From: Scandinavium vulneris_A
GTDB lineage: Bacteria > Pseudomonadota > Gammaproteobacteria > Enterobacterales > Enterobacteriaceae
Assembly: GCA_046518185.1 (NCBI GenBank)
Contig: JBKGRZ010000002.1
Span: forward strand, 596,945 to 660,944
Length of the DNA: 64,000 nt
Direction: 5' to 3'
This document shows, one piece after another, positions 1-8,365 of the stretch. A program made the translations under genes and the position numbers. Position 1 is the first letter of the stretch. Every line of letters begins with the position of its first letter. The notes under the pieces were generated by a model, which worked only from the letters and a program-made list of their open reading frames with translations, was not told the origin of the DNA and searched no databases.

Positions 1-185
1 GAACAGTGCTGCTGCGCCTCGTCGGCAAACGACGCCACGTTACAAAAGGTGCAGCCTCCGCGCCCTATCGTCCCGTCGCGGTTAGGGCAGCTAAAGCCGC
101 CGTGCAGCGTCAGTTTATGAACCTTTTCGCCATAACGACGGCTAAGATCCCCACCAAACATATTGACTAATTTCTGTAACTGCAT
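1..185 (-). CDS. yhcC: YhcC radical SAM protein, N-terminal part (cut by window edge)
   Basis: The first 61 codons of a minus-strand gene that runs off the left edge. The translation begins MQLQKLVNMFGGDL and continues with a Cys-rich segment containing CPNRDG and GCTFC, the spaced three-cysteine 4Fe-4S cluster motif of the YhcC (TIGR01212-type) radical SAM family. The start codon is the complement of 183-185. It diverges from gltB, as in E. coli. The substrate of the family is not established to my knowledge; only the cluster-binding N-terminus can be judged here. Confidence 0.9.
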   Translation of the reverse strand, partial: MQLQKLVNMFGGDLSRRYGEKVHKLTLHGGFSCPNRDGTIGRGGCTFCNVASFADEAQQHC

Positions 186-483
186 AATCTGAGAGACCGC
201 GCCTTTCGAAGAGGTGCAAAGCCTGCCATTTTTAGCCTCCGTCGGCGATGACCTGGATCAAACGCCTCAGCGGCCTCACACCTATTGCATAACCAATCAA
301 GATAACTGCAATTTCATTCACCCTAATGGTGATTACTTTTCCTTATGTTGACCCCTGATTTTTCACTATTGCCGTAGCAGATGAAAAACAGTGTCATCAT
401 GGGGATTAGCGCTGTACGGCAGAATATAATTCTGCGATAAAAAAGCCATTCAGCACAGATCCGCCATTATAACGCTTTCATAT

Positions 484-499
484 AGTGAGAGAGATCACA
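484..499. promoter_or_regulatory. CRP-like site upstream of gltB
   Basis: The sequence AGTGA-N6-TCACA matches the CRP consensus TGTGA-N6-TCACA except at the first base. It lies about 360 bp before the gltB start. CRP control of gltBD is known in E. coli; use of this particular site is inferred. Confidence 0.5.
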
Positions 500-662
500 T
501 TCAGTAGCCGTATCGGTGGGTCGAAATGCAGGATAAAAACAGGAACAAACTGTTATATATCAGCCAATTAACTCACCTATAGCACATTTTTGTATAAATA
601 AGATTGCCATTTGACCTGTGTAAGGATTCCCGATAACTTGAGGATCCGCTGGAAGCTTTCTC

Positions 663-681
663 GATGAGCCTTCTGCTCATC
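663..681 (+). other. Short hairpin in the gltB upstream region
   Basis: GATGAGC and GCTCATC form a perfect 7-bp stem around a 5-nt loop. No T-run follows, so it is not a standard terminator. If transcription starts upstream of it, it would be part of the gltB leader RNA. Confidence 0.4.
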
Positions 682-763
682 ATATTTATGCAGTAATTGA
701 GATTCCCTCTGAAGCAAGTCCGCAATACTTGTTTACCGATGCGAAAGGATTTTGAGAGGGCGA

Positions 764-823
764 ATGCGAGGCCTGTGCCCCGCCGCCTTGCTCTTTCTGC
801 GCCTGCGCGCAACGGTCAGATAG
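764..823 (+). CDS. Possible 19-residue upstream ORF before gltB
   Basis: An ATG preceded closely by GAGAGGG opens 19 codons rich in Leu, Arg and Ala and ends at a TAG (821-823), 33 bp before the gltB ATG and in the same frame. The segment aligns with DNA that in some older E. coli annotations was read as an N-terminal extension of GltB. Here the in-frame TAG rules out that extension. It could be a translated leader or a non-coding remnant; there is no direct evidence for translation. Confidence 0.25.
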   Translation: MRGLCPAALLFLRLRATVR

Positions 824-856
824 GGGTCTCCGTAGAGCCTGGGGAGGTTCACTGAT

Positions 857-3800
857 ATGTTGTACGATAAATCTCTTGAGAGAGATAACTGTGGTTTCGG
901 CCTGATCGCCCACATAGAAGGCGAACCTAGCCACAAGGTAGTGCGTACTGCTATTCACGCACTGGCCCGCATGCAGCACCGTGGTGCGATCCTTGCTGAC
1001 GGTAAAACTGGCGACGGCTGCGGCCTGTTGCTGCAAAAACCGGATCGTTTCTTCCGCCTGGTGGCCGAAGAGCGCGGCTGGCGTTTAGCCAAAAACTACG
1101 CCGTCGGAATGCTGTTCCTGAATAAAGACGCGGAGCTCGCTGCGGCTTCGCGTCGTGTCGTTGAAGAAGAACTTCAGCGTGAAACCCTGTCGATTGTCGG
1201 CTGGCGCGATGTGCCAACCAACGAAGGGGTCCTCGGTGAAATCGCCCTCTCCTCGCTGCCACGTATCGAACAAATTTTTGTTAACGCCCCGGCTGGCTGG
1301 CGTCCGCGTGATATGGAACGTCGCCTGTTTATCGCCCGTCGCCGTATCGAAAAGCGTTTGCAGGAAGACAAAGATTTCTACGTTTGTAGCCTGTCGAATC
1401 TAATCAATATCTATAAAGGTCTGTGTATGCCGGCGGATTTGCCGCGCTTCTACCTGGACCTCGCGGACCTGCGCCTGGAATCGGCCATTTGTCTGTTCCA
1501 CCAGCGCTTTTCCACCAACACCGTGCCGCGTTGGCCGCTGGCCCAGCCGTTCCGCTATCTGGCGCACAACGGCGAGATCAACACCATCACCGGTAACCGC
1601 CAATGGGCACGGGCGCGTACCTATAAGTTCCAGACTCCGCTGATCCCCGACCTGCATGATGCCGCCCCGTTCGTGAACGAAACTGGCTCTGACTCAAGCT
1701 CAATGGATAACATGCTCGAACTGCTGCTGGCAGGCGGGATGGATATCGTGCGTGCTATGCGCTTGCTGGTGCCGCCAGCCTGGCAGAACAACCCGGATAT
1801 GGACCCGGACCTGCGCGCATTCTTCGACTTTAACTCCATGCACATGGAGCCGTGGGACGGTCCGGCAGGCATCGTGATGTCCGATGGACGCTACGCCGCC
1901 TGTAACCTCGACCGTAACGGTCTGCGCCCGGCGCGCTACGTTATCACCAAAGACAAGCTGATCACCTGCGCCTCTGAAGTCGGGATCTGGGATTACCAGC
2001 CGGACGAAGTGGTCGAAAAAGGCCGCGTCGGCCCTGGCGAGCTGATGGTTATCGACACCCGCGCGGGCCGTATTCTGCACTCAGCAGAAACCGACCACGA
2101 CCTGAAAATCCGTCATCCGTACAAAGAGTGGATGGAGAAAAACGTTCGCCGCCTGGTGCCGTTTGAAGATTTACCGGACGAAGAAGTGGGCAGCCGCGAG
2201 CTGGACGACGATATGCTCGCCAGCTACCAGAAACAGTTTAACTACAGCGCAGAAGAGCTGGATTCCGTGATCCGCGTACTGGGCGAAAACGGCCAGGAAG
2301 CCGTTGGCTCAATGGGTGACGATACCCCGTTTGCCGTGCTCTCCAGCCAGCCGCGCATCATTTATGACTATTTCCGCCAGCAGTTTGCGCAGGTGACCAA
2401 CCCGCCAATCGATCCGCTGCGTGAAGCGCACGTGATGTCGCTCGCCACCAGCATCGGGCGTGAAATGAACGTCTTCTGTGAAGCGGAAGGCCAGGCGCAC
2501 CGCCTGAGCTTCAAATCACCGATTCTGCTGTACTCCGATTTCAAACAACTGACCACGCTGAAAGAAGATCACTACCGCGCGGACACGCTCGACATCACCT
2601 TCGACGTGACCGAGACGACGCTTGAAGAGACCGTTAACGCGCTGTGCGATAAAGCAGAGCAAATGGTGCGTAACGGCACGGTGCTGCTGGTGCTGTCTGA
2701 CCGTAACATCGCCAAAAATCGGCTGCCCGTTCCAGCCCCGATGGCGGTGGGTGCTATCCAGACGCGTTTGGTCGATAAGAGCCTGCGCTGCGATGCCAAC
2801 ATCATCGTTGAGACCGCCAGCGCCCGCGACCCGCATCACTTTGCGGTACTGCTCGGCTTCGGCGCGACGGCCATTTACCCGTACCTCGCCTATGAAACCC
2901 TGGCAAAACTGGTCGACAGCAAGGCTATCGAAAAAGATTATCGCCACGTGATGCTGAACTACCGAAACGGCATCAACAAAGGCTTGTACAAAATCATGTC
3001 CAAAATGGGCATCTCAACCATCGCCTCTTACCGCTGCTCGAAGCTGTTTGAAGCCGTCGGCCTGCACGATGACGTGTCCGGCCTGTGCTTCCAGGGCGTG
3101 GTCAGCCGTATCGGCGGGGCCGGGTTTGATGATTTCCAGCAGGATCTGCTCAACCTCTCCAAACGTGCCTGGCTGGCGCGTAAGCCGCTCGATCAGGGTG
3201 GTCTGCTGAAATACGTTCACGGCGGCGAATACCACGCCTACAACCCGGACGTGGTTCGCACCCTACAACAGGCGGTACAGAGCGGCGAATACAGCGATTA
3301 TCAGCAGTATGCGAAGTTGGTCAACGAACGTCCGGCAGCCACCCTGCGTGACCTGCTGGCGGTGAATCCTGGCACTGACGCCATCAGCATCAACGAGGTT
3401 GAACCGGCCACCGAACTGTTCAAACGCTTTGATACCGCCGCGATGTCTATCGGCGCGCTAAGTCCGGAAGCCCACGAGGCGCTGGCCGAAGCGATGAACA
3501 GCATCGGCGGGAACTCGAACTCCGGCGAAGGCGGGGAAGATCCTGCGCGCTACGGCACCAATAAAGTGTCACGCATCAAGCAGGTTGCTTCCGGTCGTTT
3601 TGGCGTCACGCCTGCGTATCTGGTTAACGCCGATGTGATTCAGATTAAAGTTGCTCAGGGCGCGAAGCCGGGTGAAGGCGGTCAGTTACCAGGTGATAAA
3701 GTCACGCCGTACATCGCCAAACTGCGTTATTCCGTACCGGGTGTGACCCTGATTTCGCCGCCGCCGCACCACGATATTTACTCTATCGAGGATTTGGCGC

Positions 3801-5317
3801 AGCTGATTTTCGACCTGAAACAGGTCAACCCGAAAGCGATGATCTCAGTGAAGCTGGTTTCCGAACCGGGTGTGGGCACCATCGCAACCGGCGTCGCAAA
3901 AGCCTATGCGGACCTGATTACGATTGCCGGTTATGACGGCGGCACCGGCGCAAGCCCACTCTCCTCGGTGAAGTATGCGGGTTGTCCTTGGGAACTTGGC
4001 CTGGTGGAAACCCAGCAGGCGCTGGTTGCCAACGGTCTGCGTCACAAAATTCGTCTGCAGGTTGATGGCGGTCTGAAAACCGGACTCGACATCATCAAGG
4101 CCGCAATTCTGGGTGCGGAAAGCTTTGGCTTCGGCACCGGTCCGATGGTGGCACTGGGCTGTAAATACCTGCGTATTTGCCACCTGAACAACTGCGCAAC
4201 GGGCGTGGCGACTCAGGACGAAAAGCTGCGTAAGAATCACTACCACGGCCTGCCGTTCAAAGTAACCAACTACTTTGAGTTTATCGCCCGTGAAGTGCGC
4301 GAGCTGATGGCGGAGCTGGGCGTGAAACGTCTGGTCGACCTGATTGGCCGCACCGACCTGCTCAAAGAGCTGGACGGCTTCACCGCCAAGCAGCAGAAGT
4401 TGAACCTGTCGAAACTGCTGGAAACCGCTGAGCCGCATCCGGGCAAAGCGCTGTACTGCACCGAGACCAACCCGCCGTTTGATAATGGGGTGCTGAACGC
4501 ACAGCTGTTACAGCAGGCGAAAGCCTATGTCGATGACAAGCAGAGCAAAACGTTCTGGTTTGATATTCGCAACACTGACCGTTCCGTGGGCGCGTCGCTG
4601 TCGGGCTACATCGCCCAGACGCACGGCGATCAGGGCCTGGCTTCAGACCCGATTAAAGCGCACTTCAGCGGCACCGCAGGTCAGAGCTTTGGTGTATGGA
4701 ACGCGGGCGGCGTGGAGCTGCACCTGACCGGCGATGCCAACGACTACGTCGGCAAAGGCATGGCTGGCGGTTTGCTGGCCATCCGTCCTCCGGTCGGTTC
4801 TGCGTTCCGCAGTCACGAAGCCAGCATCATCGGCAACACCTGCCTGTACGGCGCGACCGGGGGTCGTCTGTACGCCGCAGGCCGCGCGGGTGAACGTTTC
4901 GGCGTGCGTAACTCCGGAGCAATCACCGTGGTGGAAGGCATTGGCGATAACGGCTGTGAATACATGACCGGCGGCATCGTTTGTGTGCTCGGTAAAACCG
5001 GGGTTAACTTTGGCGCAGGCATGACCGGCGGCTTCGCCTACGTGCTGGATGAAGACGGTGATTTCCGCAAACGCGTGAACCCGGAACTGGTGGAAGTACT
5101 GGAGGTCGATTCTTTGGCTATCCACGAAGAGCATCTGCGTGGCCTTATCACCGAACACGTTCAGTTGACCGGCTCCCAGCGTGGCGAAGAAATCCTCGCC
5201 AACTGGCCAGCGTTCTCGGCGAAATTTGCTCTGGTTAAACCGAAGTCCAGCGATGTCAAAGCACTGTTGGGTCACCGTAGTCGTAGCGCCGCTGAATTGC
5301 GCGTGCAGGCGCAGTAA
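857..5317 (+). CDS. gltB: Glutamate synthase (NADPH) large subunit
   Basis: Alpha chain of GOGAT, which makes two glutamates from glutamine and 2-oxoglutarate in cytoplasmic ammonia assimilation. It has 1486 residues, the size of E. coli GltB. Residues 1-11 form the propeptide and Cys12 (in NCGFGL) becomes the N-terminal nucleophile of the class II glutaminase domain. A central linker domain, an FMN-binding TIM-barrel synthase domain with the 3Fe-4S cysteines (CRICHLNNCATGV, near residue 1110) and a C-terminal beta-helix (GXGXG) domain follow. The start is supported by the GGGGAGG Shine-Dalgarno and the Cys12 spacing. gltD follows after 9 bp, so the two are cotranscribed. Confidence 0.98.
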   Translation: MLYDKSLERDNCGFGLIAHIEGEPSHKVVRTAIHALARMQHRGAILADGKTGDGCGLLLQKPDRFFRLVAEERGWRLAKNYAVGMLFLNKDAELAAASRRVVEEELQRETLSIVGWRDVPTNEGVLGEIALSSLPRIEQIFVNAPAGWRPRDMERRLFIARRRIEKRLQEDKDFYVCSLSNLINIYKGLCMPADLPRFYLDLADLRLESAICLFHQRFSTNTVPRWPLAQPFRYLAHNGEINTITGNRQWARARTYKFQTPLIPDLHDAAPFVNETGSDSSSMDNMLELLLAGGMDIVRAMRLLVPPAWQNNPDMDPDLRAFFDFNSMHMEPWDGPAGIVMSDGRYAACNLDRNGLRPARYVITKDKLITCASEVGIWDYQPDEVVEKGRVGPGELMVIDTRAGRILHSAETDHDLKIRHPYKEWMEKNVRRLVPFEDLPDEEVGSRELDDDMLASYQKQFNYSAEELDSVIRVLGENGQEAVGSMGDDTPFAVLSSQPRIIYDYFRQQFAQVTNPPIDPLREAHVMSLATSIGREMNVFCEAEGQAHRLSFKSPILLYSDFKQLTTLKEDHYRADTLDITFDVTETTLEETVNALCDKAEQMVRNGTVLLVLSDRNIAKNRLPVPAPMAVGAIQTRLVDKSLRCDANIIVETASARDPHHFAVLLGFGATAIYPYLAYETLAKLVDSKAIEKDYRHVMLNYRNGINKGLYKIMSKMGISTIASYRCSKLFEAVGLHDDVSGLCFQGVVSRIGGAGFDDFQQDLLNLSKRAWLARKPLDQGGLLKYVHGGEYHAYNPDVVRTLQQAVQSGEYSDYQQYAKLVNERPAATLRDLLAVNPGTDAISINEVEPATELFKRFDTAAMSIGALSPEAHEALAEAMNSIGGNSNSGEGGEDPARYGTNKVSRIKQVASGRFGVTPAYLVNADVIQIKVAQGAKPGEGGQLPGDKVTPYIAKLRYSVPGVTLISPPPHHDIYSIEDLAQLIFDLKQVNPKAMISVKLVSEPGVGTIATGVAKAYADLITIAGYDGGTGASPLSSVKYAGCPWELGLVETQQALVANGLRHKIRLQVDGGLKTGLDIIKAAILGAESFGFGTGPMVALGCKYLRICHLNNCATGVATQDEKLRKNHYHGLPFKVTNYFEFIAREVRELMAELGVKRLVDLIGRTDLLKELDGFTAKQQKLNLSKLLETAEPHPGKALYCTETNPPFDNGVLNAQLLQQAKAYVDDKQSKTFWFDIRNTDRSVGASLSGYIAQTHGDQGLASDPIKAHFSGTAGQSFGVWNAGGVELHLTGDANDYVGKGMAGGLLAIRPPVGSAFRSHEASIIGNTCLYGATGGRLYAAGRAGERFGVRNSGAITVVEGIGDNGCEYMTGGIVCVLGKTGVNFGAGMTGGFAYVLDEDGDFRKRVNPELVEVLEVDSLAIHEEHLRGLITEHVQLTGSQRGEEILANWPAFSAKFALVKPKSSDVKALLGHRSRSAAELRVQAQ

Positions 5318-5326
5318 GGAAAATCG

Positions 5327-6745
5327 ATGAGTCAGAATGTTTACCAGTTTATCGACCTGCAGCGCGTTGATCCGCCGAAGAAACCGCTGAAGATCCGTAA
5401 AATTGAATTTGTTGAGATCTACGAGACCTTCTCTGAAGGCCAGGCCAAAGCACAGGCAGATCGCTGCCTGTCCTGCGGCAACCCGTACTGTGAGTGGAAG
5501 TGTCCGGTACACAACTACATTCCGAACTGGCTGAAGCTTGCCAATGAAGGGCGTATTTTTGAAGCGGCTGAACTGTCGCACCAGACCAACACCCTGCCGG
5601 AAGTGTGCGGCCGCGTCTGCCCTCAGGACCGTCTGTGCGAAGGTTCCTGTACGCTGAACGACGAGTTTGGCGCGGTGACCATCGGCAATATCGAGCGCTA
5701 TATCAACGATAAAGCCTTCGAAATGGGCTGGCGTCCGGACATGACCGGCGTGGAGCAAACCGGTAAGCGCGTGGCGATTATCGGCGCGGGCCCGGCGGGC
5801 CTCGCCTGTGCCGATGTGCTGACCCGTAACGGCGTGAAAGCGGTGGTCTTTGACCGTCATCCTGAAATCGGCGGCCTGCTGACCTTCGGGATCCCGGCAT
5901 TCAAGCTTGAAAAAGAAGTCATGACCCGCCGTCGTGAAATCTTCACCGACATGGGCATTGAGTTCAAACTCAACGTCGAAGTGGGTCGCGATGTGCAAAT
6001 TGATGACCTGCTGAGCGAGTACGATGCGGTATTCCTCGGCGTCGGCACCTATCAGTCGATGCGTGGTGGCCTGGAAAATGAGGATGCGAATGGCGTGTTT
6101 GACGCGCTGCCGTTCCTGATTGCCAATACCAAACAGATGATGGGCTACGGCGAAACGACCGAAGAACCGTATGTGAATATGGAAGGTAAACGCGTGGTGG
6201 TTCTCGGCGGGGGTGATACCGCGATGGACTGCGTGCGGACCTCGATTCGTCAGGGCGCGACACACGTCACCTGTGCCTATCGTCGTGACGAAGAGAACAT
6301 GCCGGGTTCACGCCGCGAAGTGAAAAATGCGCGTGAAGAAGGCGTGGAATTCCAGTTCAACGTGCAGCCACTGGGCGTGGAAGTGAATGCCAACGGTAAA
6401 GTCTGCGGCGTGAAAATGGCACGCACCGAAATGGGTGCGCCGGATGCCAAAGGCCGTCGTCGGGCAGAAATCGTGGCCGGTTCCGAGCATGTGGTGCCTG
6501 CCGATGCGGTGGTGATGGCGTTCGGTTTCCGTCCACACAGCATGGAATGGCTGGCTAAGCACAGCGTTGAGCTGGATTCTCAGGGCCGCGTTATCGCTCC
6601 GGAAGGCAGCGAAAACGCCTTCCAGACCAGTAACCCGAAAATCTTCGCTGGGGGCGACATCGTACGTGGCTCCGATCTGGTGGTCACCGCGATTGCCGAA
6701 GGTCGTAAAGCGGCAGACGGCATTATGAACTACCTGGAAGTGTAA
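5327..6745 (+). CDS. gltD: Glutamate synthase (NADPH) small subunit
   Basis: Beta chain of GOGAT, 472 residues. It passes electrons from NADPH through FAD and 4Fe-4S clusters to GltB. The N-terminal region has the cysteine clusters CLSCGNPYCEWKC and CGRVCPQDRLC. The FAD Rossmann motif GAGPAGLACAD lies near residue 150 and a second nucleotide-binding motif (VLGGGDTAMDC) near residue 290. AAGGAAAA lies just before the ATG. In E. coli K-12 gltF follows; here a terminator follows directly and the next gene is the convergent nanK. Confidence 0.98.
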   Translation: MSQNVYQFIDLQRVDPPKKPLKIRKIEFVEIYETFSEGQAKAQADRCLSCGNPYCEWKCPVHNYIPNWLKLANEGRIFEAAELSHQTNTLPEVCGRVCPQDRLCEGSCTLNDEFGAVTIGNIERYINDKAFEMGWRPDMTGVEQTGKRVAIIGAGPAGLACADVLTRNGVKAVVFDRHPEIGGLLTFGIPAFKLEKEVMTRRREIFTDMGIEFKLNVEVGRDVQIDDLLSEYDAVFLGVGTYQSMRGGLENEDANGVFDALPFLIANTKQMMGYGETTEEPYVNMEGKRVVVLGGGDTAMDCVRTSIRQGATHVTCAYRRDEENMPGSRREVKNAREEGVEFQFNVQPLGVEVNANGKVCGVKMARTEMGAPDAKGRRRAEIVAGSEHVVPADAVVMAFGFRPHSMEWLAKHSVELDSQGRVIAPEGSENAFQTSNPKIFAGGDIVRGSDLVVTAIAEGRKAADGIMNYLEV

Positions 6746-6769
6746 TCCGCCGTGTGAATGGCAGATGAG

Positions 6770-6806
6770 AAAAAGCCCGGAGTGCGCAAGCATCCGGGCT
6801 TTTTTA
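6770..6806. terminator. Bidirectional terminator between gltD and nanK
   Basis: A GC-rich stem (AAAAAGCCCGGA pairing with TCCGGGCTTTTTT, extended by TGC-GCAA-GCA in the loop) has A-runs and T-runs on both sides, so it can stop gltBD rightward and nan transcripts leftward. Its right edge overlaps the nanK stop codon. Confidence 0.9.
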
Positions 6807-7670
6807 TTGCAGAGCTTGCATCGCCGCGCCCAGCAGTCCGGCATCGTATCGATAATGGGCGGCTTTCAGCGTCACCTGATACGCTTTCGGTTCCTGCGCT
6901 AAAAACGCTTCCACCTGCGCTAAATACCCCTCCGCCAGCCCAACGCTGCCGCCTATTACCACGCACTGGCAGTCGGTCACCACTTTGATATCCGCAATCA
7001 ACCTGGCCAGTACCCGTGCGGAACGCTGTACCAGCTCTTGCGCCTGCGCGTCACCCGCCTTCGCTCTGGCGAAGATGGCTTTGGCATCAAGACCGTAAAG
7101 CTCGCCCTGCGCGGCGGCGGCAATTCCGCGTCCGGACGCTATCGCCTCCACGCACCCGATGCGCCCACAGCCACAGCGTGGCCCATCCGGATCCGCCAGC
7201 GTATGGCCAAAATGCCCGGCCAGCCCACCGGCCCCCGTCAACAGCCGCCCCTGGCTGACCAGCCCACCGCCAACGCCCGTTGACACGGTGATGAACGCCA
7301 TCTCCGCAACGCTCTCGTTCAGCGCCTGATATTCCGCCCAGGCCGCCGCCTGGGCATCATTCAGCACCAGACACGGCAAACCGGTGATACGCGACACTGT
7401 CTCCTGCAGCGGAAACTGCGCCAGCCCGCCAAGATTGGCCGGATTAACGGCGGTTAACACGCCCTGATGAATGATCCCGGTAGAGGCCACCGCTACCCGC
7501 TGCACCCGTTTCGCCAGGGGCGAAAGCAATGCCTCCAGACTGGCGGTAAGCGCCTGCGGCGATTGGCTGGCGGGCGTGGGGCATTCATGCCGCTCCAGCA
7601 GGCGAAAATCTTCGTCGATAATCGCCGCCGCGAGTTTAGTCCCGCCGATATCTACCGCGAGGGTAGTCAT
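6804..7670 (-). CDS. nanK: N-acetylmannosamine kinase
   Basis: ROK-family sugar kinase that phosphorylates ManNAc at C6 in sialic acid catabolism. It has 288 residues. The N-terminus MTTLAVDIGGTK is the ATP phosphate-binding motif, and CGCGRIGCVE near residue 165 is the ROK zinc motif. The start overlaps the nanE stop as ATGA; a reading-frame extension 28 codons upstream lies inside nanE and is not used. It is the last gene of the operon here: no yhcH/nanQ follows, unlike E. coli. Confidence 0.96.
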   Translation of the reverse strand: MTTLAVDIGGTKLAAAIIDEDFRLLERHECPTPASQSPQALTASLEALLSPLAKRVQRVAVASTGIIHQGVLTAVNPANLGGLAQFPLQETVSRITGLPCLVLNDAQAAAWAEYQALNESVAEMAFITVSTGVGGGLVSQGRLLTGAGGLAGHFGHTLADPDGPRCGCGRIGCVEAIASGRGIAAAAQGELYGLDAKAIFARAKAGDAQAQELVQRSARVLARLIADIKVVTDCQCVVIGGSVGLAEGYLAQVEAFLAQEPKAYQVTLKAAHYRYDAGLLGAAMQALQ

Positions 7671-8356
7671 TGCCTGACCCCGTGCAGCGCGTCGCGATAC
7701 CACTGGCAGATGTGCTCCAGCCGGGTGATTGCCGACCCCACCGTGACTGCCCACGCCCCATGCTGCATCGCCTGTGCGGCCAGTTCCGGCGCGTTATAAC
7801 GCCCTTCCGCAATCACCCGACACCCTGCCTCGCTGAGCGCGGCGACCAGCGCAAAGTCAGGTTCCGCTGGCACCGGGCCACCCAGATAGCCCGACAGGGT
7901 TGAACCAATAATCTCTGTCCCAGCGCGATGACAATACAATCCGTCTTCAACAGAGGAGCAATCAGCCATCGCCAGCAGGTGGTGAGCGTGAATGCGTTCC
8001 AGCAATGCGTTTACCGATGCGGGTCGGACCCTGTCCGTACCATCAAAAGCAATAATGCTGGCCCCTGCCGCAGCGAGCGCATCCACATCGTCGAGGAAGG
8101 GCGTGATCCGCACCGGCGAATCGGGTAAGTCGCGCTTGATGATGCCAATGATCGGGATCGTCACCTGCGCAGAGGTCGCCTTCAGGTTTTCGATCCCTTC
8201 GATCCGGAGCGCCACCGCGCCCGCCTGCTCTGCCGCCAGCGCCATCGCGGCGACAATGTCAGGTTTATCCAGCGGGCTCTCCGGCACCGGCTGGCAGGAC
8301 ACGATCAGCCCGCCGTTGGCGTGGATCGCCACATCAAGTTGTTCAAGTACCGACAT
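7667..8356 (-). CDS. nanE: N-acetylmannosamine-6-phosphate 2-epimerase
   Basis: Converts ManNAc-6-P to GlcNAc-6-P, feeding the amino-sugar pathway (NagA/NagB). It has 229 residues, the family length, with a TIM-barrel pattern and the family segments GLIVSCQPVPESPLD at the N-terminus and AEGRYN near residue 187. It sits 9 bp after nanT and overlaps nanK by 4 bp (ATGA), so it is translationally coupled. Confidence 0.96.
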   Translation of the reverse strand: MSVLEQLDVAIHANGGLIVSCQPVPESPLDKPDIVAAMALAAEQAGAVALRIEGIENLKATSAQVTIPIIGIIKRDLPDSPVRITPFLDDVDALAAAGASIIAFDGTDRVRPASVNALLERIHAHHLLAMADCSSVEDGLYCHRAGTEIIGSTLSGYLGGPVPAEPDFALVAALSEAGCRVIAEGRYNAPELAAQAMQHGAWAVTVGSAITRLEHICQWYRDALHGVRQ

Positions 8357-8365
8357 TCTGTCTCC

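Larger units (their letters stand above)
186..856. other. Intergenic control region between yhcC and gltB
   Basis: About 670 bp without a convincing long gene, separating the divergent yhcC and gltB. It holds a CRP-like palindrome at 484-499, AT-rich DNA with a possible minus-10 (TATAAA near 593), a 7-bp stem hairpin at 663-681 and a short ORF at 764-823 just before gltB. E. coli gltBD is known to be controlled by Lrp, IHF and CRP through a long upstream region. The transcription start cannot be fixed from sequence alone. Confidence 0.6.

Noticed and set aside
4643..6265. A 540-codon minus-strand open frame opposite gltB and gltD
   Set aside because: It lies wholly antisense to two certain genes, spans their junction and is a by-product of high-GC codon use. 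Its translation is His/Ala/Thr-rich without a recognisable domain.
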